Assembly (NCBI GenBank): GCA_030613225.1
Contig: JAUWMJ010000002.1
Span: 1 to 24,825, forward strand
Length of the DNA: 24,825 nt
Origin: Desulfobacterales bacterium
GTDB lineage: Bacteria > Desulfobacterota > Desulfobacteria > Desulfobacterales > JAUWMJ01
Reading direction: 5' to 3'
Shown here: piece after piece, positions 7,140 through 14,924 of the stretch
Position numbering within the stretch: position 1 is the first letter of the stretch
How the letters are laid out: each line of letters opens with the position of its first letter
Notes under the pieces: model-generated
Database searches by the model: none
Seen by the model: the letters and a program-made list of their open reading frames with translations, nothing else
Told to the model about the DNA's origin: nothing
Program-made: the position numbers and the translations under genes

Positions 7140-7546
7140 GGTATTTTTTCCGACTCTGCCTGGAGTGAGATCCGATTAATACCGGATGTCTGGATCTGGT
7201 CCAGGACTTTAAATAGTTTCTGATAAGAAATATCACGATCGGCAAAAAGAAGAACACCGGGATCAGTTTCATGCAAGGCTCTAACCTTTAAAGTTTCGGC
7301 AAGATCTTCAAGGGCAACCTGATGTTTATCTATATAAATTGTTCCGTCTGATTTTATACTGACGGATAAAACAAGCTTTTTATCGATTTTAACGGTGGAT
7401 GAAGTTGGAAGCAATACAGGCAAACCACGATGTACCGCCATGGAAAGCATTGCATAAATAAAAAAAACCAGAAGTAGAAAAACAACGTCAATTAAAGGGA
7501 GCATTTCAATTCTGGGGTTTTTAGTTTTGAATAGATTGAGCTTCAT
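7136..7546 (-). CDS. exbD: ExbD proton-channel subunit
   Basis: This 136-aa ExbD/TolR protein has a short cytoplasmic tail, one membrane segment (LPLIDVVFLLLVFFIYAML, 17-35) with the conserved proton-path Asp20, and a periplasmic domain with IKSDGTIYID and VLLFADRDISYQKLFKVLD. It starts one base after the exbB stop codon and overlaps tonB by four bases, so the three proteins are made together and should form one TonB motor complex. Confidence 0.95.
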   Translation of the reverse strand: MKLNLFKTKNPRIEMLPLIDVVFLLLVFFIYAMLSMAVHRGLPVLLPTSSTVKIDKKLVLSVSIKSDGTIYIDKHQVALEDLAETLKVRALHETDPGVLLFADRDISYQKLFKVLDQIQTSGINRISLQAESEKIP

Positions 7547-7547
7547 T

Positions 7548-8174
7548 TCAAATCCCTGACCGGTTTACTGAAGACTGAACAAGTTTTTCATAAACAATTT
7601 CAAGGCTGGTAGCATATTTTTCAATGGAAATAGCGGAATTTTCAACGCGCGAGTTAAAATAATTATAGGGGAAAACAGTAAGGATGGCGATTCCAAGTCC
7701 GGTAGCGGTTGTAATGAGTGCCTGGGCAATTCCTGCTGTAACGGCCTCGGGATGTTCAATGCCCGAACTCCCAAGAACTTCAAATGACAAGATAATTCCA
7801 ATAACAGTTCCGAAGATTCCCAAAAGGGGTGCAACGGTGATCATGGTATCTAAAATGTTCATATACCGGCGCATCCGCTTGATTTCTTCTGCGGCAGACG
7901 ATTCCATGGCTTTGATCATGGAAAAATCTCTATGGAGAATACCTGTTATGAGGATTTTAATGATATAATCTTTTGAACCGGCTGTCTTTCCTTTTACAGA
8001 TTCCCAGTCACCTTTACGGCAAAGCTCGAGAATTTCATCTACAAGCTGATGATTCCGGTTTTTGTTTAAATTAATCCAGAAGAAAATCCGTTCTATAATT
8101 ACGGTCAAAACAATGATAGAACAGGCCAGAAGCGGATACATGACCGGCCCGCCGTTTATGAAGATATCGAGCAT
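7548..8174 (-). CDS. exbB: ExbB proton-channel subunit
   Basis: This 208-aa MotA/TolQ/ExbB family protein has three membrane segments: about 10-31 (PVMYPLLACSIIVLTVIIER), one around APLLGIFGTVIGIILSFEVL, and one around ALITTATGLGIAILTVFPYN. The last two carry the Thr/Gly-rich channel motifs of the family. I start it at the Met with AAGGA a few bases upstream (8174). An upstream in-frame ATG (8213) would add 13 residues encoded partly by the palindromic repeat at 8199-8327. It forms the stator with ExbD. Confidence 0.93.
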   Translation of the reverse strand: MLDIFINGGPVMYPLLACSIIVLTVIIERIFFWINLNKNRNHQLVDEILELCRKGDWESVKGKTAGSKDYIIKILITGILHRDFSMIKAMESSAAEEIKRMRRYMNILDTMITVAPLLGIFGTVIGIILSFEVLGSSGIEHPEAVTAGIAQALITTATGLGIAILTVFPYNYFNSRVENSAISIEKYATSLEIVYEKLVQSSVNRSGI

Positions 8175-8198
8175 TATTTTTTCCTTAATATCAAGGGT

Positions 8199-8327
8199 AT
8201 TGTAAAAAGTCATTTTTCACCACGGAGCTCACAGAGAACACAGAGAATATTAAGCATTATAAATTAGTTATCTCAGTGATCTCCGTGTTCTCTGTGGTAA
8301 TTTCGACTTTTTACGACGCCATCAATA
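8199..8327. repeat. Palindromic repeat between cbiK and exbB
   Basis: The left arm has TGTAAAAAGTC then ACCACGGAGCTCACAGAGAA; the right arm has CTCCGTGTTCTCTGTGGT then CGACTTTTTACGACGCCATC. The arms pair over most of about 45 bases. The outer word matches those in the 5895-6453 cluster. It starts at the cbiK stop codon and ends before the exbB start, and could weaken read-through or stabilise the upstream message. Confidence 0.75.
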
Positions 8328-9098
8328 TTTGCTATTAGGAATCACATCAAGTGCTTCCTGAATATGTTTAACGAAGATATCGATAATACCGGGATAAAAC
8401 CCAAGACCTTTTTCTTCCAATGTAACACAAATGTTTTCTTTTTCAAATGCGATTTTCCACGAATCTTCATTACCGGCAAGATCTTGATTAAAATGTACTC
8501 CCGCTACAAGCATAAAAGGAATAATGCGTACTTTTTTAAACCCGGCTTTTTTTACTTCCCCGACGATCTTTTCTTTTGCAGGAAATCCTTCAACAACGCC
8601 TGTAAATATTTTTAATCCAAGTTTTTCACGCAGCATCTGGTTAAGAGCAACATAAACCGACCAGCAGGGATGATCAGTACCATGTCCGACCATTATAATG
8701 GCCTCATCCTCATGTGTGGGAAAAGAATCTTGCAGAGCTGTAATTACTTTATTAAAATCTTCAGGACTGCTTAAAAGCGGAAGACCTATTGATGTTCTAA
8801 TACCGCAATTTTGCGACTCATCAACGAGCCTGTAGAACTCATGACCATTTAAAAGATGAAGAGACTGAACCACCGCCCATGGATGTCCCTTTTTATTTAA
8901 CTCGAAAAGTACCTGGTGAGGATGTTTTAAATCGATATTTTGTCTTTTTTTTATCCAGTCTTTTACCATCCTTGATGAATAAGACCATAGAATATCGTAA
9001 TCAGGAAAACGTTCTGTTAATATTGAATTGATAAATGAATAGGTTTCAAGCGCTTTACTTGTAGTACCAAAGGCTGCCATAACAATCGGTAATTTCAT
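8322..9098 (-). CDS. cbiK: Cytoplasmic sirohydrochlorin cobaltochelatase CbiK
   Basis: This second CbiK has no signal peptide, so it is the likely biosynthetic enzyme inserting Co2+ into sirohydrochlorin in the cytoplasm. Motifs are IVMAAFGTTSKALET (5-19), SLHLLNGHEFY (79-89), VGHGTDHP (137-144), GVVEG (167-171) and LVAGVHFNQDLAGNEDSW (197-214). The expected metal ligands His139, Glu170 and His202 are present. The position equivalent to the proposed haem His of the periplasmic copy is Tyr89. I start at the ATG overlapping the cobN stop (ATGA, 258 aa, GAGG upstream); a longer reading from 9167 would lie wholly within cobN. Confidence 0.92.
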   Translation of the reverse strand: MKLPIVMAAFGTTSKALETYSFINSILTERFPDYDILWSYSSRMVKDWIKKRQNIDLKHPHQVLFELNKKGHPWAVVQSLHLLNGHEFYRLVDESQNCGIRTSIGLPLLSSPEDFNKVITALQDSFPTHEDEAIIMVGHGTDHPCWSVYVALNQMLREKLGLKIFTGVVEGFPAKEKIVGEVKKAGFKKVRIIPFMLVAGVHFNQDLAGNEDSWKIAFEKENICVTLEEKGLGFYPGIIDIFVKHIQEALDVIPNSKY

Positions 9099-12000
9099 AT
9101 CCTCATCCTTTTCCACCCCGTAAACAAAAGCGCCAAAAGGCCGAAAACAATGGCCATAACTATCCATTCGGCACCGGAAGCGGTTATTTTTGTATCTTCC
9201 GGTTTTTCATCAACCATCTCAAAACCTTCAATCTTTTTCCCTTCTGTTTTGGCCTTTACGATCTCTTCCTTTTGAATTTCCTCAATGGTTTTTTTTAAGC
9301 TCCCCCTGGCCTTTTTGCTCTTTGCCTCATTTTCTTCCTGGGTACTGCCGGTTGCTTTTGCGATCACCATTTTGAACTGGTCTAACTGCTGGGGCGTAAG
9401 CAGGCCATACAAAGAAATGATATTGGCCACGAACTGCTGGAGCATAGGGTTGTTGCAGGTATGTTCACAGCAGGCCACGCCTTTTTCGATTACGTTCATA
9501 GCATAGGTTCTGGCCAGTTTTTTCTTCATCTCTTCAGGGGCCTTCCAGTATTTTTTACGGTCTGCTTCCAGCATCCGGGCTGCTATGGACTGCTGGGCCC
9601 ACGGGTTGTTTTTGTCAAAGAACTCTTTTAAATCAAAGCCGTATTTATCTTCGATATAGACCTCATGTATCTGCTCCCACTGGGTTTTATCCACCGCAAA
9701 AGGAGTTGTGACCTGAAAACCCCACAGATATTCCACGAATTTGTCCATGGCCCGAGCCCCTGCATACCCCTCTTTTTTCATTCCTTCGATCCATTTGGGG
9801 TTGAGATAGCGGGTCCTTAACGCCTTTCCGATTGCTTTGGGCAAATCATCGAGTTTAACATCTTTTCCATTCTGCATGTTAGCTACCAGCACATCCGGAT
9901 ATTCACCGGTCTGGCTTTTGACGGCCAATGACAACCCGCCTAAAAAGGCAAACATATCATCGTTGTCCAACATATAATAAACGTTGGAAGACCGGCTGTG
10001 CATGGTTATTTTTACGTCCTTGAGATTGTTCTTGTACGCACTTTTCAGAGGTTTCCCCCAGAGCTTGTCGCCATATGCATAAGAGTAATGATGAATCCAG
10101 ACATCGGCGATCTCCTCATCTGTTTCCCATGTGCCGCTGTTAGGTATCAGTTCCTGGAGTGCGTGAACATAGGCACCGGGCATGGGGCCGAATACCCGGG
10201 CCTGACATAGTTCATTCGCATCATCCTTGCTGTATCCCTTTTTTAAAAGTGCTTTTTTAATCTTTTCATTATGAATAGCCACAAAGTTTTCCACATCCTT
10301 TAAGGAACCTGCCATCCGTACGGCCCTGTCCAGAAGTTTTATCACTTTGGGAAAAGCGTCACGATAAAGTCCTGATGTCTGAAGCAGAACATCGATCCTG
10401 GGACGTTTGAGGATTGCTCCTGGGATTGGTTCAATATCCACAACCTGGTCCTTTTTGTCCCATACCGGTGTTATGCCCAAAAGATAAAGAGCAGCAGCCT
10501 CATTCACTCCTTCATTTCTCTGGGTTTCCGTGCTCCAGAGTATAATACCCAGTTTATCGGGATAGGCGCCATTTTTCTCCCGGTACTCATTAATCATGGT
10601 GTCCGCCAGCTTCTTACCCAGTACAAATGCCTCTTTTGAGGGTACTTTATCCACGTTGAAACCATAGAAGTTTCTGCCGGTGGGTATGGCTTCCGGGTTC
10701 CGGACAGGATCATTCCCCTCCCCGGGAAATATATATCCCCCATTTAGTGCATGTAAAAGAGATGCCATTTCAGCTTTGCCGCACGCTTTAAGTCTTTCTT
10801 TCATGTTTTCATTTTTAATCTCAGGGCTTGCAAGACAGATGGCTTCCGTAAGGTCATTGAGAGCATCTCCGATAGGAGATACACCGAATGTGTGCAGCCC
10901 ATATGGAATGAGCTTTTCCTGTAATTCAAGGATATAATGTTCCACCTCTTCTATGGCGTCATCATTTAGTTCTTTTAATCCAAGGTCCTTATCCAGTCCT
11001 AATTCTCCTATCAATTTCCGAACGTTATCAAGCTTTTCTCCTGCAAGGGCCGCATCCATGGCCTGGGCATTGTGATAGGCATCGATTCTTGCGGTCAGTT
11101 CCCGGTATTCCATATAGGAACCCCCTTTTTTAAGCGGGGGAATTAAATGGTCGATAATTACCCCGCGCCCCCGCCGCTTTGCCTGGGTCCCTTCACCCAC
11201 GTTGTCCACAATATACGGGTAGATATTGGGAATATCCTCGATCAGAATCTCAGGGGGACATGAAAGGGAGAGCCCGATCTGTTTTCCGGGCAGCCATTCG
11301 TGGGTACCGTGTTTTCCAAGACTGATGATTGCATCAACCTTGAACTCTTTTTTAAGCCATAAATAAAAAGCAATATATTGATGATGGGGATAGATTTTAG
11401 GATCATGGTACAATTTATCCGAATCTTCACCAAATCCTCTGGACGGCTGGGGCAGAAGGATAATATTCCCCAGATCGACCCAGGGAATAATGATTTCACC
11501 GTTTTTAATCATGATATCAGAATATTCAGGTCGGCCCCACTGACGGATTACCGCTTCTTTAAAATCGGGGTCTAATTTTTCAAACCATTTATTATATGTG
11601 GATATTGGAATTCGGACAAGACCTCCTGCGGACATCAGTTTCTCCAGTTCTCCCGGCGCCCACGAACCTATATTTCTGCCACTTGAGAGTATCCGTTCTT
11701 TTATTTCCTCTTCAGTGGGCATTCTGCCTTTAATTTTATAGCCATTCTTCTTCATGGCAGGAAGGATATTTGAAATAGACCTGAAGAGATTCAGATAGCT
11801 GGCGCCGACATTCTGCTTTCCCGGAGGGTGATTCCAGTAAAGAATGGCAATTTTCTTTTCCACGTTCGGTTTTACCTGAATCCTGTGCCATGCCTTTATT
11901 CGCCGGATCAGAAAATCGATGTTGTCCGGCATGGGAACGGTATCATAAACCACATCCGTCATTCCCTTAAGTCTTGCGGCCGATTTTCCACCGACCATTG

Positions 12001-13003
12001 TAGGTTCTATCCCGCCGTTTTGTTCAGGTACGCACACCTGCCATGCGACCCTTATGGGAGAGATCCCCCTGTCAGACTTTTTCCACTTGTCAATGGTAAT
12101 CGCATGAGCTGTAAGGGGTATGAAAACAGGGGCGTTTATTTTACGAAGGATTCGTTCGGTTTCTTTCGGGAAACCTCTTAAAAATCTAAAAGAAAAGCCG
12201 CAAATTATTTGAACCCGGGGTTGTCCGCTTTCATCTAAAAAGTATTTTTGCAATGACTTATGATAAGGAGGCCTTCCAAATACAGGGAGAGTATTGATTC
12301 CTTCTGCTTCCAATGCATGAATCATATGTGCTTCTATCTTGCCCCTTTCCTTTAATGCGGAAACGTGGAAAGTATATATGCCGACCCAGAACCCGTTTGG
12401 GGAATATTTTCCGGTTTTGCGATACCAATCAAGATACGACTCAAAGTCAAGAAAAATCTTTTGGGCATCGGGATGAAATATGCCCGATTTCGGGAGCGCG
12501 AATGGCTTTCCATAAGTCACTTTCTCTCCTTCCATGGACAGAGCCAGCAGAATAAGATTCCTGACATTTTCCTTGGTTGGGGGAGAGTAATACTTTTCTG
12601 TCTGAATATTCAGCGTGAAACCTTGCTTTTTAAGCTTGTCAGCAAGATATGCACAGCGAAGGCTATAGATCTTTGGTTTCTTGTCTGTTAAATGTGCGGA
12701 CAGGTTGTCGGCAAGAAAACCGACAATTCCAGTATGCATAAAGTCACCCATGATGATTTGTGCATCCTGTATGTGATCCCCCTTGACCGTTTTATTTATT
12801 ATTTCCCGATCCGTATAAAATTCAAAGGTATAGCGCTCAGATAGTTTGGGAAGTTCTTTGAATTCTTTGAATGTTCGGGCCACAATAAGGCTGTCTCCGG
12901 CCCCGATCAGCATGACAATTCTCTTTTTATCCGGATTTGCCAGGAGCATGGAGGGAAGGAAAACAAAAACTATAAATACAAACAAAAATTTATTCGATCT
13001 CAT
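9095..13003 (-). CDS. Exported, membrane-anchored CobN/HmuS-like chelatase subunit
   Basis: This 1302-aa protein belongs to the CobN/BchH large chelatase family: YWNHPPGKQNVGASYLNLF (389-407), SLGKHGTHEWLPGKQIGLS (561-579), a NVGEGTQAKRRGRG/DHLIPPL segment, and the C-terminal ACCEHTCNNP cluster. Unlike cytoplasmic CobN it begins with a signal peptide (residues 1-22, ending LLA) and ends with a membrane helix (about 1278-1295) plus a short basic tail. The catalytic body should face the periplasm. No AAA+ partners (CobS/CobT, ChlI/ChlD) lie in the window. Instead a TolQ-like protein, a DUF2149-type protein and a DUF2162-type protein precede it in the operon. From memory, Bacteroidetes haem operons pair the CobN-like HmuS with such proteins, and HmuS has been reported to remove iron from haem. 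Metal insertion or removal on a corrinoid is inferred. It overlaps the upstream gene by 14 bases and cbiK by four. Confidence 0.9.
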   Translation of the reverse strand: MRSNKFLFVFIVFVFLPSMLLANPDKKRIVMLIGAGDSLIVARTFKEFKELPKLSERYTFEFYTDREIINKTVKGDHIQDAQIIMGDFMHTGIVGFLADNLSAHLTDKKPKIYSLRCAYLADKLKKQGFTLNIQTEKYYSPPTKENVRNLILLALSMEGEKVTYGKPFALPKSGIFHPDAQKIFLDFESYLDWYRKTGKYSPNGFWVGIYTFHVSALKERGKIEAHMIHALEAEGINTLPVFGRPPYHKSLQKYFLDESGQPRVQIICGFSFRFLRGFPKETERILRKINAPVFIPLTAHAITIDKWKKSDRGISPIRVAWQVCVPEQNGGIEPTMVGGKSAARLKGMTDVVYDTVPMPDNIDFLIRRIKAWHRIQVKPNVEKKIAILYWNHPPGKQNVGASYLNLFRSISNILPAMKKNGYKIKGRMPTEEEIKERILSSGRNIGSWAPGELEKLMSAGGLVRIPISTYNKWFEKLDPDFKEAVIRQWGRPEYSDIMIKNGEIIIPWVDLGNIILLPQPSRGFGEDSDKLYHDPKIYPHHQYIAFYLWLKKEFKVDAIISLGKHGTHEWLPGKQIGLSLSCPPEILIEDIPNIYPYIVDNVGEGTQAKRRGRGVIIDHLIPPLKKGGSYMEYRELTARIDAYHNAQAMDAALAGEKLDNVRKLIGELGLDKDLGLKELNDDAIEEVEHYILELQEKLIPYGLHTFGVSPIGDALNDLTEAICLASPEIKNENMKERLKACGKAEMASLLHALNGGYIFPGEGNDPVRNPEAIPTGRNFYGFNVDKVPSKEAFVLGKKLADTMINEYREKNGAYPDKLGIILWSTETQRNEGVNEAAALYLLGITPVWDKKDQVVDIEPIPGAILKRPRIDVLLQTSGLYRDAFPKVIKLLDRAVRMAGSLKDVENFVAIHNEKIKKALLKKGYSKDDANELCQARVFGPMPGAYVHALQELIPNSGTWETDEEIADVWIHHYSYAYGDKLWGKPLKSAYKNNLKDVKITMHSRSSNVYYMLDNDDMFAFLGGLSLAVKSQTGEYPDVLVANMQNGKDVKLDDLPKAIGKALRTRYLNPKWIEGMKKEGYAGARAMDKFVEYLWGFQVTTPFAVDKTQWEQIHEVYIEDKYGFDLKEFFDKNNPWAQQSIAARMLEADRKKYWKAPEEMKKKLARTYAMNVIEKGVACCEHTCNNPMLQQFVANIISLYGLLTPQQLDQFKMVIAKATGSTQEENEAKSKKARGSLKKTIEEIQKEEIVKAKTEGKKIEGFEMVDEKPEDTKITASGAEWIVMAIVFGLLALLFTGWKRMRI

Positions 13004-13361
13004 TGATTTGTCCCCCTGCCAATTGATCCGGAATATAGATTACCCTGCCGTCTTTTAACTGATAGGCTGTTCCGAGTCTCACTCCTTCATCACCGCCCAC
13101 TTTCCGGTTGGTTACCTTTTTGACCTTGATTTCTTTTCCCTTCTTGGTAATGATCTGCCACTGATCCTTTACTTTTTTCATGATCGTGATCTCACTTTCG
13201 GGATTGAAAAAATCGAGAATCTGGTAGGTGGCCATTAGTGAAAGAAGCAGAGCCACAATAAAGACAAGTGCCACGTCAAAAAGATTTGCAACCCCGAGCA
13301 AGGGATCTTCCTGTTTTGCTCTTCCCAGACGTCCCTGGCGGCTATTTTTTAAGTATTTCAT
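12990..13361 (-). CDS. DUF2149-type protein, ExbD-like
   Basis: This 123-aa protein has a basic N-terminus, one membrane segment (about 22-45) and a small basic, probably periplasmic domain. NLFDVALVFIVALLLSLM lines up by eye with PLIDVVFLLLVFFIYAML of the operon's own ExbD, including the proton-path Asp (Asp29 here, Asp20 there). The tail has repeated short strands (WQIITKKGKEIKVKKVTN, YQLKDGRVIYIP). It resembles the DUF2149 family, which I recall next to CobN-like genes. I infer it is the ExbD counterpart of the adjacent TolQ-like protein. ATG follows GGGAG; the 3' end overlaps cobN by 14 bases. Confidence 0.8.
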   Translation of the reverse strand: MKYLKNSRQGRLGRAKQEDPLLGVANLFDVALVFIVALLLSLMATYQILDFFNPESEITIMKKVKDQWQIITKKGKEIKVKKVTNRKVGGDEGVRLGTAYQLKDGRVIYIPDQLAGGQINEIE

Positions 13362-13428
13362 TTAAAATCTCCCTCGATCCCCCTTTACAAAATGGGAAAA
13401 ACCAAAGGCATTAACAATTGACCGTTGC

Positions 13429-14052
13429 TCAATGGTTAATGCCCTGTGTCATGGCCTCGGTGATCAGGTTTATATGACGCATATCTTCCGTGACCCAGCG
13501 TTCTTTGACAACGGAAAAGAAATGGGCGGTGATTCCGACGGCCAGTCCCACAACCGTGGTTGTAAAGGCCAGAATAAGGCTGGATGAAAGCTGCGCCATG
13601 TCCCCCTGGGTGAGACCGGCCAGGCCAGTGCCCATGGGAATCAATGTTCCCATAAGCCCCAGACTCGGACCTATGCGCACGATAAGACGTATTTTATCCA
13701 CCTCCCTTGTAAGTGAATGTTCCTTCCGTTGATTCAGATCTTCTACTTTTTCATCACGGAATAGAATACCACTATGGACGATATCGTTTAGTTCATTTGC
13801 ATAGGTTGTAACGTTAAATGGTAGGTTTTCAGCTAATTCAGGCGGTAGTTGTTCTGCTTTTTTAATATCCTCCAAAAAATCCGCCAGGTGCCTATCGGTA
13901 CGAAAACGTCTCCGTTTTACAAGTTCAGCCATAAACCCCCCGGCATATACCATGAGCCAGAGACAAAGAGAAATGAGCAGAATTACCACGGGGTAAAGCA
14001 GGGCAGTTGAAATCGTATACAGGATGGTTTGAAACGCGGGAAAGATATTCAC
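13429..14052 (-). CDS. MotA/TolQ/ExbB-type proton channel, chelatase module
   Basis: This 207-aa protein has an N-terminal membrane segment (about 16-37), a long charged cytoplasmic region, and two C-terminal segments with the family pattern: RIGPSLGLMGTLIPMGTGLA and LILAFTTTVVGLAVGITAHF. It is distinct from the ExbB encoded further down the same operon. The start is GTG overlapping the upstream stop as GTGA, with AAAGGAGG ahead of it. With the DUF2149-type protein it should make a second proton-driven motor, here probably for the CobN-like protein rather than TonB. Confidence 0.88.
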   Translation of the reverse strand: MNIFPAFQTILYTISTALLYPVVILLISLCLWLMVYAGGFMAELVKRRRFRTDRHLADFLEDIKKAEQLPPELAENLPFNVTTYANELNDIVHSGILFRDEKVEDLNQRKEHSLTREVDKIRLIVRIGPSLGLMGTLIPMGTGLAGLTQGDMAQLSSSLILAFTTTVVGLAVGITAHFFSVVKERWVTEDMRHINLITEAMTQGINH

Positions 14053-14801
14053 TTAATTCCTCCTTTGGCAAAGTAAGTCTTTATGAATCCGGTACATCCG
14101 AGTGTAAATACAATCCCTCCTAAAATCGCAGTGGGAACGCGGTCTATCTGGTTAACCGGACTGTTGGAAACGGCCATGGCAAAGGCAGCCTTTATCTCCG
14201 GGTAAATCGGTGCAATGATAACAATAAAAAGAAAATAAAGAGAAACGAAAGTCATGGACAGACCTAAAAATGAATTTCCGGAACCGATTTTATGGCGAAA
14301 CGGGAAAAGAATAGCCATTGTAATAATAATTATGCCGCTGAAAAGGGCGAAGAGGGTTAAGGTGGTTAAAAGGGGTGATAAGTCAAAAAGCGAGTAGGCA
14401 AAGGTCAGGTTAAGCAGGATTACTGTGGCGCATACAGGACATGGTATAATAAGAAGCAGACTGGTGCGAAAGGGGAGGCTTTTTTGCTTTCCCGGATTTT
14501 TAAGGAGCAGTTTTGTGCCCCAGACAAAAAGCCCAAAAGCAACTGCCAAGTGAAGCAGCATACCGTATTGGAGCATATTTACAAACTGATCTAAATAATT
14601 TAACAAATTAAAATGGGTAATCACGTAATAAAGGCAGAAAAAAAGAATTAGATAGACAAAAAGGCTTCCTCCTATAAAGATAATTCTTTTGCCTATTGAA
14701 ACGGTTTTATTGTATATCTGTGCGCATAGTCCCAGCCCCACTTTAATTCCAAAAACAGAAAAAGCAACAAGGACACCGGTTATCCAGAGTTGTTTCAGCA
14801 T
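14049..14801 (-). CDS. DUF2162-type polytopic membrane protein with CPVC motif
   Basis: This 250-aa inner-membrane protein has about seven hydrophobic segments. A notable IIPCPVCATVILLN stretch (118-131) puts a CxxC pair at the start of a membrane helix, which could bind metal or be redox active. It matches my recollection of DUF2162, a putative transporter family found beside CobN-like genes. It may pass cobalt, a corrinoid or electrons across the membrane for the chelatase; no direct evidence shows which. I start at the Met with AGGAG upstream (14801). A longer frame from 14909 would put its start inside an inverted repeat and add a non-conserved-looking tail. Confidence 0.75.
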   Translation of the reverse strand: MLKQLWITGVLVAFSVFGIKVGLGLCAQIYNKTVSIGKRIIFIGGSLFVYLILFFCLYYVITHFNLLNYLDQFVNMLQYGMLLHLAVAFGLFVWGTKLLLKNPGKQKSLPFRTSLLLIIPCPVCATVILLNLTFAYSLFDLSPLLTTLTLFALFSGIIIITMAILFPFRHKIGSGNSFLGLSMTFVSLYFLFIVIIAPIYPEIKAAFAMAVSNSPVNQIDRVPTAILGGIVFTLGCTGFIKTYFAKGGIK

Positions 14802-14832
14802 TGTAATTTGTACTCCTAATTTTAAGAGGTAA

Positions 14833-14913
14833 GGTCTTGACATCCGATACTGTAATTCAACAGATTTTTTTAAGAAAAATATAAAATTGTTGACTGAAAC
14901 AAATGTCAAGACC
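14833..14913 (-). promoter_or_regulatory. Inverted repeat with candidate internal promoter
   Basis: A perfect 11-base inverted repeat (GGTCTTGACAT at 14833-14843, ATGTCAAGACC at 14903-14913) brackets an A/T-rich stretch between the receptor stop and the DUF2162-type gene. On the minus strand TTGACA (14904-14909) is followed 18 bases later by TTTATA (14880-14885). It could be an extra promoter for the chelatase module, or an RNA hairpin that separates receptor expression from it. Confidence 0.4.
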
Positions 14914-14924
14914 CTTTCTAAGAA

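Noticed and set aside
8175..8213. Longer exbB start
   Set aside because: The extra 13 codons come partly from a palindromic repeat, and the Met at 8174 has a better ribosome-binding site and fits the family length.
11100..11150. Possible repeat insertion in the CobN-like gene (CCCCCTTTTTTAAGCGGGGG)
   Set aside because: It resembles intergenic repeats but encodes HLIPPLKKGG, which matches the usual CobN sequence at this place, so it is ordinary coding DNA.
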